Below are positions 25,798 to 34,270 of a DNA stretch of 38,969 nt, in pieces. The notes under the pieces are model-generated. The model had not been told where the DNA came from, searched no databases, and was given only the letters and a program-made list of their open reading frames with translations. Made by a program: the position numbers and the translations under genes. Origin of the DNA: Thermoguttaceae bacterium (GTDB taxonomy: Bacteria > Planctomycetota > Planctomycetia > Pirellulales > Thermoguttaceae); the NCBI GenBank assembly GCA_017550965.1, contig JAFZNK010000252.1, forward strand, positions 1 to 38,969. Direction: 5' to 3'. The stretch's first letter is position 1. Every line of letters begins with the position of its first letter.

Positions 25798-26301
25798 ATG
25801 AAACTCAATAGATTATTCTTTGGTTTGACGGTTCTTTGCGCGTTGACGTGCGTTTTCGCCGGTTGCAATAAGGGCGGAAGCGGCTCGCGTAGCGGTCTGG
25901 TCAAGGCGGCCGGAACCGTAACGTACAAAGGCGAACTGGTTGCCGACGCGATTATCGAAATGCGTCCTATCGACGAATCGATGACCAACTGCGTCGCCAC
26001 CGCCCGAACCGACGAAAAAGGCGCCTTCACCTTAATGACCGACCGTCCCGGCGACGGCGCCGTTCCCGGCAAATACCGAGCCGTCGTTAAGAAAGAAGTT
26101 CAAATGCTTGACGGGATTCCGCTTAGCGAATACATCGAGAAAGAGAAGCAAGCGGGAAACGAGGAAGTCCAATACAACAAGGACAAGGTTGTTAACGAGC
26201 AATTCCTGCCCGTGAAATACGGCGATCCGCTCAACAGCCCGCTCGAAATTGAAATTCCGTCCGGCGGAAACAAAAATATCGAGATCGTTCTCGAAGACTG
26301 A
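25798..26301 (+). CDS. Lipoprotein with transthyretin-like/carboxypeptidase-regulatory-type domain
   Basis: 167 aa. The signal sequence is MKLNRLFFGLTVLCALTCVF followed by AGC, a lipobox with Cys23 as lipid anchor (Phe at -3 is slightly atypical). A flexible Gly/Ser linker follows, then a beta-sandwich-like domain: AAGTVTYKGELVADAIIEM, a TARTDEKGAFTLMTDRPGDGAVPGKY block of the type common in carboxypeptidase regulatory-like repeats (split by the conserved TDEKG), and the ending SGGNKNIEIVLED. A charged insert (about residues 105-135) distinguishes it from the two other lipoproteins here. Such lipoproteins routinely follow DUF1559 genes in planctomycetes. It may anchor or chaperone the filament protein at the membrane (inference). 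The start has GGAA upstream. Confidence 0.82.
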   Translation: MKLNRLFFGLTVLCALTCVFAGCNKGGSGSRSGLVKAAGTVTYKGELVADAIIEMRPIDESMTNCVATARTDEKGAFTLMTDRPGDGAVPGKYRAVVKKEVQMLDGIPLSEYIEKEKQAGNEEVQYNKDKVVNEQFLPVKYGDPLNSPLEIEIPSGGNKNIEIVLED

Positions 26302-26338
26302 GCTTCCCCTCGCTTTTGAACGCGACAGGTTTATCAAG

Positions 26339-26379
26339 CCGCGCCTGACGTTTGACGACGCCAGACGCGGTTTTTTTTT
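26339..26379 (+). terminator. Intrinsic terminator of the lipoprotein gene
   Basis: An imperfect stem (26339-26343 with 26366-26370, plus inner CTG/CAG pairs) is followed by nine T (26371-26379). Confidence 0.87.
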
Positions 26380-26441
26380 GACGAACGACTTGACTGTTCG
26401 ACGTCGGCGTAGTTATTCGGGGCTTTGCAGCCCGGCTTCCT

Positions 26442-27551
26442 TTACGAAATTGACGCGTCGTCCTGTTTGTCTGACGCTCTGGGATTATTGCGTTTTTCTT
26501 CTATTCCCAAAACAAACCATCGGTAGACGGGGATTCTCGAAATAATCTCGTAGAGTCCGTACCCGACGCCGAATCCGGCGATTGCGGTGATTACATAGAT
26601 CGCCGCCGGGGGCAGGCCGCTTTTGTACAGAAGCAGGGCGCACGACGAGACGCCAAGATAATGAAAGACGTAGAGCCCCCAGCTTCTTTGCGACGCCCAC
26701 TTTGCGAACGGGGTGGAGACGTCGGCGTATTTTTTTGCAAAGCCGAGTATCGCCAGGATTGTAAACCAGGCGTAAAACGTCGACAGAAACGAGCCGAACA
26801 CGGCGGTTTCGACGTAATTCTGACCGTAATATTTCATGACGTAATTAATGCCGAACGCAATTGAAGCGCACAGCGAACAGGGCGCCAACTTGACGATCGT
26901 CTCGATGTTCTTTTCATGCGAGAAGACGAAATAGCCTAAAAAGAACGCGACCCCGTAGAATCCGAACTTGTAGCATGCAACGACGGGAACGTTCAGAATA
27001 TGCGCGCCGCCCCAAAACAGGAACGCCCCGAGAATGAAAAACGGATTGACGTTTGAGAGTCGCGAACGCAGCCTGCCTTTTTCGTAATATCTTATGAAAA
27101 CCAGCGCGATCGAAAAGAGCCAGAGCGTTCGGGCGAACCACAAAACGCCGCATCCGACTTCCGCCATGATCAGAAATTTAGCAATACCCGGCGTCTCGGC
27201 GGGCATTTTGTCAAACGCGCCGGAAATCGTAAGATTGACCCAGCCCTGGATCCACTGAAACGCGAAAAGACCGAGCGTCGAGGGGACGAGCAATTTGACG
27301 GTTCGGGAACGAATAAACTCTCGATCGGACCGCGTCTGTAAAGACGACCATGAGTTCATGCCCGCGACGAGAAATAGCGCCGCCATAAACCACGGGTAGA
27401 CGAGGTATTGAAAAACGTCCTGCGGCTGTTTTTCGCAAAGCGGCCCCATCACGCCTTCGATCCCGTTGGCGTTAAACATGAAAATCACGTGATAGATCAC
27501 GACCAACATGACGGTCGCCCACTTAATGTTGTCAACGTACGCTTGTCTCAT
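26442..27551 (-). CDS. Acyltransferase family 3 membrane protein
   Basis: 369 aa with about ten membrane helices. The N-terminus YVDNIKWATVMLVVIYHVIF carries the family's conserved His (in the IYHV motif, residue 21), followed by FMAALFLVAGMNSW and the basic loop SRTVKLLVP, typical of acyltransferase-3 (OafA/YrhL type) enzymes. They transfer acetyl or other acyl groups to sugars or lipids at the cell surface. GLYVFHYLGV near residue 300 is another family landmark. Codon use is less biased to GAC/GTC/GCG, and the AT content is higher than in flanking genes, which suggests a more recent arrival. It starts 27 bp after the stop of the glycosidase gene on the same strand, with AGGG ten bases from the ATG, so the two form an operon. 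The target glycan is unknown. Confidence 0.85.
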   Translation of the reverse strand: MRQAYVDNIKWATVMLVVIYHVIFMFNANGIEGVMGPLCEKQPQDVFQYLVYPWFMAALFLVAGMNSWSSLQTRSDREFIRSRTVKLLVPSTLGLFAFQWIQGWVNLTISGAFDKMPAETPGIAKFLIMAEVGCGVLWFARTLWLFSIALVFIRYYEKGRLRSRLSNVNPFFILGAFLFWGGAHILNVPVVACYKFGFYGVAFFLGYFVFSHEKNIETIVKLAPCSLCASIAFGINYVMKYYGQNYVETAVFGSFLSTFYAWFTILAILGFAKKYADVSTPFAKWASQRSWGLYVFHYLGVSSCALLLYKSGLPPAAIYVITAIAGFGVGYGLYEIISRIPVYRWFVLGIEEKRNNPRASDKQDDASIS

Positions 27552-27578
27552 TTGTTGCGAACCCTAAGGTAAACGCGA

Positions 27579-29048
27579 TTAGAAGACGCTCAGTTCGGCG
27601 ACGCTCATCTGAACGCCGGGCTGATCGGGCCCGTCCGGCTTCCACGCGACGACTTTTACGGCGGAGACTTTTCTTTTGTCGAAGTTGAATTCGTATTCTC
27701 TTTGTCCGTCGGGGTTGGCGATTCTTCCGAGCGAATCCCAGTCGGCGTCGTCCGCTTTGACGAAGACTTCAAAATCGGTCGGATACCCGCCGCCAAAAAG
27801 AAGTTCGATTTTCGACGCGTCGCCGGGCTCGGTCAGTTCGACGCAATACGCCCACGACCATTCTCCGCCTCCGACCGCCGCCGTGTTCGGATCGCCGTCG
27901 ACGCCTTTGTCCGCCGCGTGAACCAGGCCTACGGACGGAATCAACGCGCGTTGTTCGTCGGCGCTTCTCAGAAACGCGAGCGCGTCGGCGGCCAAATTGC
28001 CGGAGTCGCGACGTTGTTGAAGCGCCTCTTTTTTCGCCTCGAGCGCGGGTCGAAGCGCTTTGAGCGTTTCAAGTTGCGAACGATCAAGACCGCCGTCGCG
28101 ATAGAGAACGACGTCGATCGAAACGACTCCCCCGCGTCGGTTGACCGTCCAGACGTACTGAGCCAGTTCGCTCTTGGTCAGCTTGCAACCGGGCTTGCCC
28201 CAGAATTCGCCCAGGAACGTCAAAATATGCCATTGCGCGCCTTTGAGAAACCGGCCCGTTTCGGGAATCGACTCAAACGAATTTTGTTCTCCGGCGGTGA
28301 AGTCGTCGCAGTCCGAATACGCCATGACTTTCGGATCGACGCCGGGATTGAACGCCAGGATGCGGTCGGGGTTTCCGGCGCGAAGCCCTTGCGCGAGGAT
28401 TTCGCGCGTTTCCTCGTTATGTCCGATCCACGAATAGCTTCCGTCGATCCACCAGCCCTTGACCTTGGTTCCGTACCGCCGCCCGTACTCCGCGACGACG
28501 TCGGACCAGTTTTGCATATATTCTTTCGTAACCGGGATAGATCCTTTGAGCCCTTCAAACGCTTGCGGATCGCGCAGAGGACCGTCGCCCGTCCAATAGA
28601 GATACAGATCGATTCCGCGCGCTTCGAGCGCGTCGGCGATTTCCATAATCAGGTCGCGCTTCGAACACGCTTCGCCGGGCTTGTAGCCCGTAAGCCGGTC
28701 GAACGTAGCGTTGGGCGCGGGCATGGATCGCGTTTGTTGCATGACCGTGAAGAAGACGTATCCCGCGCCGGTTTCCGCGATTTGGTTCGCGAAGAGTTCG
28801 ACGTCAAATTCGTCGACGCATTCGTTCCAACTTGTTTCTTTGCCGAGACTGTTGACCGTCGACGCGCCGTTTTGCAGCCCGTCGAGATAGTGAACGAAAA
28901 CGCCGTACCCTTTGGAACGGAAATTTTCCGTTTTCGCGGGGTCGGGCGTTCGATCGCTCGGATTGCGTTCGGAGATTTGCGCAAAAGCGGGAACAACCGT
29001 CGCGACGAATACGGCGGTCGCGAGAAAGCGAAACAGCGAGTTGGACAT
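27579..29048 (-). CDS. Secreted alpha-L-fucosidase-like (GH29-type) glycosidase with C-terminal carbohydrate-binding-like domain
   Basis: 489 aa. The signal peptide ends in AFAQ (about residue 24). The catalytic domain has the GH29 plan: YGVFVHYLDG near residue 48 in place of WGLFIHWG, FANQIAETGAGYVFFTVMQQ, and VKGWWIDGSYSW near residue 200, where the Asp fits the family nucleophile. The expected His-rich substrate-binding motifs are changed or absent, so the sugar specificity is uncertain and activity is not assured. The last ~120 residues resemble an F5/8 type C (CBM32-like) module: VHAADKGVDGDPNTAAVGGG and closing VAELSVF. AAGGA lies upstream of the ATG. It is co-directional with the acyltransferase downstream, suggesting glycan remodelling outside the cytoplasmic membrane. 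Confidence 0.8.
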   Translation of the reverse strand: MSNSLFRFLATAVFVATVVPAFAQISERNPSDRTPDPAKTENFRSKGYGVFVHYLDGLQNGASTVNSLGKETSWNECVDEFDVELFANQIAETGAGYVFFTVMQQTRSMPAPNATFDRLTGYKPGEACSKRDLIMEIADALEARGIDLYLYWTGDGPLRDPQAFEGLKGSIPVTKEYMQNWSDVVAEYGRRYGTKVKGWWIDGSYSWIGHNEETREILAQGLRAGNPDRILAFNPGVDPKVMAYSDCDDFTAGEQNSFESIPETGRFLKGAQWHILTFLGEFWGKPGCKLTKSELAQYVWTVNRRGGVVSIDVVLYRDGGLDRSQLETLKALRPALEAKKEALQQRRDSGNLAADALAFLRSADEQRALIPSVGLVHAADKGVDGDPNTAAVGGGEWSWAYCVELTEPGDASKIELLFGGGYPTDFEVFVKADDADWDSLGRIANPDGQREYEFNFDKRKVSAVKVVAWKPDGPDQPGVQMSVAELSVF

Positions 29049-29076
29049 GACTTTTCCTTTGACGCGTTCAAAGCGT

Positions 29077-29108
29077 AAAAATATCGCCGCCGACGCGAAT
29101 CGGCGGCG
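29077..29108 (-). terminator. Terminator of the TPR gene
   Basis: On the minus strand a perfect 9-bp GC stem (29085-29093 with 29100-29108, 6-nt loop) is followed by a short U-rich run. It lies between the TPR stop (29115) and the glycosidase start (29048), so glycosidase expression needs read-through or a promoter not recognised here. Confidence 0.72.
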
Positions 29109-29114
29109 TCTCCG

Positions 29115-30767
29115 TTACAGCGCGTAAGACAAATCGCGCAGTTGATCGGCGAACTCCATATCGAGTTTTTCGTCGTCGCGCAGGACTTCGCGATATCGTT
29201 CTTCAATTTTCCTGGCGGCGTCGCAACATCCGCTGACGTAATCGAGTTTCCTTTTTTCCAGGTAGAGAACGGCTTGTTCGTAGAAACATTCGGTCAACGC
29301 GCGGAAATTGTCGTCGACCCACTTTTCCACAAGAAACTTTCGCTCGGCCTCTCCGCAACCTCCGCAGCCGCAACCGCAGTGTTCGTGTTCGCAGCGCTCG
29401 TGATCATGGTCGTGTTCGCATTCGCATTCGTGTTCGCATTCGTGTTTTTCTCGGAGCGACTCGATTAAATCGTCGGCGATTTTCGTCTGAAGGTTAATCG
29501 CCATGGCCAAATCGTTGATCGTTTTGTCGATTTTGACGACGCCTTTTTGAATTTGCGCGCGACGCTGATAGGCGACGGCAAGTCCTTCGAGCATAGGAAG
29601 TTCGTCCGAATTAGCCAACACGTCGAACGTTTCGATGAAGGTCTCGTAAACGGCCAACGCTTCTTTTTTGTGATCTGATCCCCAGAGCAAGTCGGCGCGT
29701 TGCAACGTCGCGTCAAAGAGGTCGACGACCGCGTCGACCTCCCCGCATTTGACGGCCGAATCGAACGCCTGACACGCTTCGCCCAGCGCGTTGACGGCGG
29801 CGACGACGTCTTCGTGGGAACGTTTCGGAGACGTCGCGACCCAGGCGACGAGGCTGTCGGCAAGGTCGCGTTTGTAGTTGGTGTGTCCGGCGTTGACAAG
29901 GGTTCGATAGACGTCGACGGCTCGTTTGGACGCCGCGCGCGCTTCCGTCGCGTCGGGACTGTCAAAATCGTCGTCGTCAAGTTCGGCGCGAAGATAGTCC
30001 GCCTTGGTAACGAGCGCTTTGGCGAGATAAAAACACGCTTCGTCGTTGCGTTCGTGGTCCGCTTCCGCGATTCGTTGGAATTCTTCGATCGCGTCGTCAA
30101 GCGCGTTAAGACCGGAGGAGCGATTCCCCCTTTCAAACTCGATCGCCGCGCGATTTAATTTGACCCCGACGAGGTCCAGCTTCGCTTCGCCGTCTCCAAA
30201 CGCGGCGAGTTTTTCGTTTGTTTCTTCGCAGAGCGCGTATTGGCGGTCCGCTTCGTCGAGGTCGCCGCAATCGTTGAGCAAGATTCCGTAATTGAGGCGC
30301 GCCGCCGCAAGTTGTTTGAGCATGTCGACCGACTCGCCGTAAGAGTCGACGTACTCTTCAATTCGACCAAAAGCGGCGGCGTAGTCTTCGGCCGCCCGAT
30401 CGAATTCTTCTTCCTCCTGGTATCTTGCCGCGCGCGAAAGATACAATCGAACGAGCTCGTCTTCGACTTCCTGTCTGTTTTCCGGGTTCTCGTCAAGGAC
30501 GTCGACGAGCTCCGTAATGCGCGCGTTCGTTTGCGCGATCATTTCTTCAAATTCCTGCAGCTCTTTTTTGCTGAATTTGAAATCAAAGTCGGGATCGAAA
30601 TTGTCGTCTTCGTCGTCCCAGTCTTCCTCTTCGTCGTTCTCTTCGTTTCCGTCGTCGTTGGAATCGGAGCCGCCGATCGTCGCAAGAAACGCGCCGGAGG
30701 CGGCGACAAGGGCGAGAAGCGTCGGCGAGGTCAACGCGTCGACGAGCGTTTGAATAAAGCAAGTCAT
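29115..30767 (-). CDS. Membrane-anchored TPR-like protein with His/Cys-rich stretch
   Basis: 550 aa from ATG 30767 (no clear Shine-Dalgarno; the frame extends to a GTG at 30830 that would add 21 residues). An N-terminal hydrophobic helix (about residues 5-32) gives a membrane anchor. A very acidic linker follows (Asp/Glu/Asn, about residues 34-62), then ~380 residues of helical hairpins with TPR character (AARYQEEEEFDRAAEDYAAA and ARLNYGILLNDCGDLDEADR are typical). Residues 442-472 hold seven His and eight Cys in 31 positions, alternating with Glu/Asp and then Gly. Two further helices close the protein, with a CC pair. TPR arrays bind peptides or proteins; the His/Cys stretch looks metal-binding. 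No known family was recognised for the whole. Confidence 0.8.
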   Translation of the reverse strand: MTCFIQTLVDALTSPTLLALVAASGAFLATIGGSDSNDDGNEENDEEEDWDDEDDNFDPDFDFKFSKKELQEFEEMIAQTNARITELVDVLDENPENRQEVEDELVRLYLSRAARYQEEEEFDRAAEDYAAAFGRIEEYVDSYGESVDMLKQLAAARLNYGILLNDCGDLDEADRQYALCEETNEKLAAFGDGEAKLDLVGVKLNRAAIEFERGNRSSGLNALDDAIEEFQRIAEADHERNDEACFYLAKALVTKADYLRAELDDDDFDSPDATEARAASKRAVDVYRTLVNAGHTNYKRDLADSLVAWVATSPKRSHEDVVAAVNALGEACQAFDSAVKCGEVDAVVDLFDATLQRADLLWGSDHKKEALAVYETFIETFDVLANSDELPMLEGLAVAYQRRAQIQKGVVKIDKTINDLAMAINLQTKIADDLIESLREKHECEHECECEHDHDHERCEHEHCGCGCGGCGEAERKFLVEKWVDDNFRALTECFYEQAVLYLEKRKLDYVSGCCDAARKIEERYREVLRDDEKLDMEFADQLRDLSYAL

Positions 30768-30850
30768 AGTGTTTTTCGTTTTCGTTGGAGAGTAAAAACT
30801 CGCGATCTCGACGCGCTTGCGTCGACACAATCCGCTTGTCTGTCGCCGTA

Positions 30851-30879
30851 ATCATATCACGCCGAAGCGCGCGCGACAA
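30851..30879 (-). promoter_or_regulatory. sigma70-type promoter of the TPR gene
   Basis: Minus strand: TTGTCG (30874-30879), a 17-bp spacer, TATGAT (30851-30856). The start near 30844 leaves 14 nt to the GTG at 30830 or ~77 nt to the ATG at 30767. Confidence 0.62.
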
Positions 30880-31048
30880 GCGCTTGGCGACTTCTTTTCG
30901 GTCTAATTCGCGCGGCGGCGGTTCCCCCTGAATGGACGAATTCTTCGATTGTCGGCGGCGTCGACGCGACCGGGCCTGAGTCAAAAAAAAGATTGTTGAC
31001 ACAAATGTTGGCGTTGAAAAAATTTAGGAGAGTCCCCGGAAGATTGTC

Positions 31049-31076
31049 TTGATAATTTGCAAAAAACAGTTAAAAT
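31049..31076 (+). promoter_or_regulatory. Possible upstream promoter of DUF1559 paralogue 3
   Basis: TTGATA (31049-31054), a 16-bp A-rich spacer, TAAAAT (31071-31076). It would give a ~210-nt leader. A TTGACA at 30996 lacks a good -10. Confidence 0.5.
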
Positions 31077-31238
31077 TGTGGTTGGAGGTTCGATAGCGTT
31101 GAAGAAAACGCGACGTCGAGCCGACAATTTGATAGACGAAGGACGACGAGACGCGCTTTTTCGGCGCGTTCGTTCGGCAGCTTTTGAAACGACTTTTGTA
31201 GCGACGTTGAAACGACGATTGACGCGCGCGGCTTTTGT

Positions 31239-31267
31239 TTGACGAAGTCAGAGCGGCGCGGTATTTT
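31239..31267 (+). promoter_or_regulatory. Promoter close to DUF1559 paralogue 3
   Basis: TTGACG (31239-31244), a 17-bp spacer, TATTTT (31262-31267). It gives a leader of ~22 nt carrying AAAGGG. The same TGACGAAGTC word lies at the same 57-bp distance from the ATG of paralogue 1. Confidence 0.55.
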
Positions 31268-31295
31268 GATATCTGATTTTTTAAAGGGTTCCGTC

Positions 31296-32291
31296 ATGAA
31301 CACTACCCCTAATCGCAAAGGTTTTACCCTTGTCGAATTGTTGGTCGTTATCGCGATCATCGGCATTTTGATCGGTCTTTTGCTTCCGGCCGTCCAGGCG
31401 GCGCGCGAAGCGGCTCGCCGTATGCAATGCACGAACAACCTCAAACAATGGGGACTCGCGACGCACAACTATTGCGACATAAACAAACAAACGTTCCCGA
31501 TCGGCGCCACGATGGCCGACTCCATGTCCCGTATCGGCATCGACAAGCGCTGCACGTGGGTCCCGCGTATGTACGCTTTCATCGAACAGCAGGCGCTCGC
31601 GGCGCAGTACGATTTCAAACTCCACTTCTATCAATATCCGAACAATCAGGAAGGCAACTCGAATCGCAATCCGAAAGCGGTCGAAAGCGCCAAGTTTGAC
31701 ATGCTCTACTGCCCGAGCGACATTCCCGGCAACGAGATCGCTCCAAGCCAGACGTACGGTCGCGCGCGCGGCAACTATGTCGGTTGCGCCGGTTATCGCG
31801 CCTACTATCACGGATGGGAAGTTCCGAGCCAGCACCAAAACCTGTACAAGAAAATCGACGGGGCTATTTTCTGCCTTAGCGCGGTCGTTCAGATGGGGCA
31901 GGTAACCGACGGTCTTTCGAACACGGTGGCGTTTTCCGAAGTTCTGCTGATCAACGGCGGGGTCGACGGCGACAAACGCGGCGATATTTACAACGACGAG
32001 CGCATGAGCTCGATGTTCTCGACGCTTATTACGCCGAACTCTTCCACGCCCGACGCCATGGCCGGCGGACAATGCCCGGACATTACGTCCAGCGTCGGTC
32101 CGTCGAACAAACGTCGTCCCTGCGTGGAAGTCGCTTCCACCGAATACTACGCGGCGCGCAGCAACCACGGCGGCGGCGTGAACGCGGCGATGGCGGACGG
32201 CTCCGTTCGTTTTGTTTCCGACACGATCGCGGCGGACGTCTGGAAGGCGCTTGGTTCTGCGTGGGGCGGCGAAACGACCACGAGCATGTGA
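31296..32291 (+). CDS. DUF1559 pseudopilin-like protein (paralogue 3)
   Basis: 331 aa from ATG 31296 (AAAGGG seven bases upstream). The leader MNTTPNRKG is cut before [20 protein letters not shown]; the helix and the [12 protein letters not shown] segment match the other paralogues. The body belongs to a different subgroup from paralogues 1 and 2: [40 protein letters not shown], a conserved [11 protein letters not shown] block, [16 protein letters not shown] and [14 protein letters not shown]. It is closely related to paralogue 4 along its whole length, and more than 70 consecutive bases over the prepilin helix are identical between the two genes, suggesting recent duplication or gene conversion. 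A hairpin and a lipoprotein gene follow. Confidence 0.93.
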   Translation: MNTTPNRKGFTLVELLVVIAIIGILIGLLLPAVQAAREAARRMQCTNNLKQWGLATHNYCDINKQTFPIGATMADSMSRIGIDKRCTWVPRMYAFIEQQALAAQYDFKLHFYQYPNNQEGNSNRNPKAVESAKFDMLYCPSDIPGNEIAPSQTYGRARGNYVGCAGYRAYYHGWEVPSQHQNLYKKIDGAIFCLSAVVQMGQVTDGLSNTVAFSEVLLINGGVDGDKRGDIYNDERMSSMFSTLITPNSSTPDAMAGGQCPDITSSVGPSNKRRPCVEVASTEYYAARSNHGGGVNAAMADGSVRFVSDTIAADVWKALGSAWGGETTTSM

Positions 32292-32302
32292 TTTTGACGC
32301 GA

Positions 32303-32368
32303 ACCGTTTTCAAACGGTCGCACGACGCGAACGACGGCAAAACGGGCGTTTGGGCGCGTTTTGCCGTC
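32303..32368 (+). terminator. Two stem-loops between pseudopilin 3 and its lipoprotein
   Basis: Stem-loop A is a 7-bp stem 32303-32309 with 32312-32318. Stem-loop B is a perfect 12-bp stem 32333-32344 with 32357-32368, followed by CATGTTTTT. B is the counterpart of the terminator at 34169 in the next pair. It probably acts as a partial terminator that sets the pseudopilin to lipoprotein ratio. Confidence 0.65.
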
Positions 32369-32396
32369 CATGTTTTTACAGAAAAGCGAGCATATG

Positions 32397-32813
32397 ATGA
32401 ATAGTAAACGTTTCATGGTCGCCATGGCGTTATGCCTTTGCGCGACGTTGGCGCTCGGCTGCCAAAAAGGACCTAAAAAAGTTCACATTACCGGGACGGT
32501 TTCCGTCGCCGGCGAAAAAGTCGAGACAGGTTCTATTTCGTTTGTCGACGCCGCGACCGGCATGAACGAGGGCGCGGTCATTAAGGACGGCACGTTCGAC
32601 TGCGAAGTGACCAAAGGCGAAAAGAAAGTGACGAACGTTCTTGGTTCGAAGGTCGTCGGCACGTTCGTCCCCGATCCGTTGTATCCGGACCGAACGGCGA
32701 ATAAGCTTGAGGATATTCCCGGCAAAGTCTTCACCGAGGAAAAGACGATCAACGTTACCAAGAAAGACGAACACTTCGATATCGATTATTCGGGAGAAGG
32801 CGCCGCTAACTAG
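32397..32813 (+). CDS. Small lipoprotein partner of pseudopilin 3
   Basis: 138 aa. ATG 32397 is preferred over the adjacent ATG 32394 because it aligns with the start of the paralogue at 34271. Signal MNSKRFMVAMALCLCATLA ends in a good lipobox LGC. The mature part is a beta-rich domain: KKVHITGTVSVAGEKVETGS, a GAVIKDGTFDCEVTKGEKK turn, a VGTFVPDPLYPDR strand, and an acidic end (FDIDYSGEGAAN). It shares most positions with the lipoprotein at 34271. The shared word AGAAAAGCGAG sits just before both starts and may serve as the ribosome-loading site. Probably exported and lipid-anchored. The function follows the pseudopilin pairing and is otherwise unknown. Confidence 0.85.
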   Translation: MNSKRFMVAMALCLCATLALGCQKGPKKVHITGTVSVAGEKVETGSISFVDAATGMNEGAVIKDGTFDCEVTKGEKKVTNVLGSKVVGTFVPDPLYPDRTANKLEDIPGKVFTEEKTINVTKKDEHFDIDYSGEGAAN

Positions 32814-32847
32814 CCGTTTCCCGGTCGACAATCCGATTATTATTAAG

Positions 32848-32886
32848 ACGTCCGGCGCGAATTTTTCCGCGTCGGACGTTTTTTTT
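32848..32886 (+). terminator. Intrinsic terminator after lipoprotein 3
   Basis: A 12-bp stem with one G-T pair (32848-32859 with 32868-32879), an 8-nt loop, then an eight-T run (32879-32886). Confidence 0.92.
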
Positions 32887-32940
32887 GATTAATTCAGATT
32901 CCGTCCAAACGCGTTCTTCTCTTTTTGTAGACTCTACCGT

Positions 32941-32960
32941 TGACGCAATATTGTGCGTCA
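32941..32960 (+). promoter_or_regulatory. Perfect inverted repeat, operator candidate
   Basis: TGACGCA at 32941-32947 and TGCGTCA at 32954-32960 around a 6-bp centre, with an inner CAATATTG palindrome. A full terminator lies just upstream, so this is more likely a protein-binding site ahead of pseudopilin 4 than a second terminator, though a T-run follows. Confidence 0.45.
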
Positions 32961-33029
32961 TTTTTATTAATGTGGATGCTATAACTAAAGCGATTTCAAG
33001 AAAATATCGTTTTTTTTGGAATCAGGCCG

Positions 33030-33058
33030 TTGACGCAACGTTTCCGAGAGACTATCAT
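33030..33058 (+). promoter_or_regulatory. sigma70-type promoter of DUF1559 paralogue 4
   Basis: TTGACG (33030-33035), a 17-bp spacer, TATCAT (33053-33058). The leader is about 65 nt. Another TTGACG at 33065 has no good -10. Confidence 0.7.
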
Positions 33059-33129
33059 AGTTAAGTTGACGCTATCTTTACGCAGAGGCGTTATTCCGTT
33101 TTTTATTTCACAACTCCGGAGACAATGTG

Positions 33130-34128
33130 ATGCGCAAAATTTCCAGACAAAACGGCGGCTTTACCCTCGTCGAGCTGTTGGTCGTTATCGCGATCATCGG
33201 CATTTTGATCGGTCTTTTGCTTCCGGCCGTCCAGGCGGCGCGCGAAGCGGCTCGTCGTATGCAGTGCACGAACAACCTCAAACAATGGGGATTGGCGACG
33301 CACAACTACTGCGACATTAACAAACAGACGTTCCCGATCGGCGCCACGAACGGGTCTTCTGCCGGTTACATCGGCATCGATAAGCGCTGCTCGTGGCTTC
33401 CGCGTATGTACGCGTTCATCGAACAGCAGGCGCTCGCGGCGCAGTACGATTTCAAATTGCATTTCTATCAATATCCGAACAACCAGGAAGGCAACTCGAA
33501 CCGCGATCCGAAGGCGGTCGAAAGCGCCAAGTTCGACATGCTCTATTGCCCGAGCGACATTCCCGGCAACGAGATCGCCCCGAGCCAGACTTACGGGCGC
33601 GCGCGTTGCAACTACGTCGGCTGTCACGGTTATCACGCCTATACCCACGGAACTGCCGTACAATCGCAACACACGAACCTGTACACGACGTTCGAAGGCT
33701 CGATTTTCGGTTTGAGCACGGTCGTTCAGATGGGGCAGGTAACCGACGGTCTTTCGAACACGTTGATGTTCTCCGAGCTTCTGCTCATTAACGGCGGAGT
33801 CGACGGCGACAAGCGCGGCGACGTCTACAACGACGAATGCATGGCTTCGATGTTCGCGACGATTCAGACCCCGAACTCCTCGACCCCCGACGCGATGGCC
33901 AGCGGTCAGTGTCCGGATATTACGTCCAGCGTCGGCCCGACGAACAAACGCCGTCCCTGCGTCGAGATCGCCTCTACTGAATATTACGCGGCGCGTAGCA
34001 ATCATGGCGGCGGCGTGAACGCGGCGATGGGCGACGGTTCCGTTCGTTTCTTCTCCGACACGATCGCGGCGGACGTCTGGAAGGCGCTCGGCTCCACCTA
34101 CGGCGGCGAAACGACCAACACTCCGTGA
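33130..34128 (+). CDS. DUF1559 pseudopilin-like protein (paralogue 4)
   Basis: 332 aa. ATG 33130 is chosen (GGAG 33118-33121 eight bases upstream); the GTG one codon earlier is less likely. The leader [10 protein letters not shown] is followed by the prepilin helix [20 protein letters not shown]. The body is the near twin of paralogue 3: [67 protein letters not shown], and [14 protein letters not shown]. Differences cluster in the segments near residues 75-90 and 160-190, which fits exposed loops under diversifying change. The surface filament or scaffold role is inferred from the prepilin leader only; no pilus assembly genes lie in the window. Confidence 0.93.
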   Translation: MRKISRQNGGFTLVELLVVIAIIGILIGLLLPAVQAAREAARRMQCTNNLKQWGLATHNYCDINKQTFPIGATNGSSAGYIGIDKRCSWLPRMYAFIEQQALAAQYDFKLHFYQYPNNQEGNSNRDPKAVESAKFDMLYCPSDIPGNEIAPSQTYGRARCNYVGCHGYHAYTHGTAVQSQHTNLYTTFEGSIFGLSTVVQMGQVTDGLSNTLMFSELLLINGGVDGDKRGDVYNDECMASMFATIQTPNSSTPDAMASGQCPDITSSVGPTNKRRPCVEIASTEYYAARSNHGGGVNAAMGDGSVRFFSDTIAADVWKALGSTYGGETTNTP

Positions 34129-34168
34129 TTTCAGGCGCGTCGTTTTATGACGAACGTATGAGACAGAC

Positions 34169-34212
34169 GACGGCAAAGCGGGTCTTCCGGCGCGTTTTGC
34201 CGTCCTTTTTTT
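34169..34212 (+). terminator. Intrinsic terminator between pseudopilin 4 and its lipoprotein
   Basis: A 12-bp stem with one G-T pair (34169-34180 with 34193-34204) is followed by C and seven T (34206-34212). It has the same stem as at 32333 but with a full T-run, so read-through into the lipoprotein should be lower here. Confidence 0.82.
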
Positions 34213-34270
34213 GGCGCGCGTTTTTACGAACGCGGCGCTGGACATTTATAGAGAAAAGCGAGTTTTTGCA

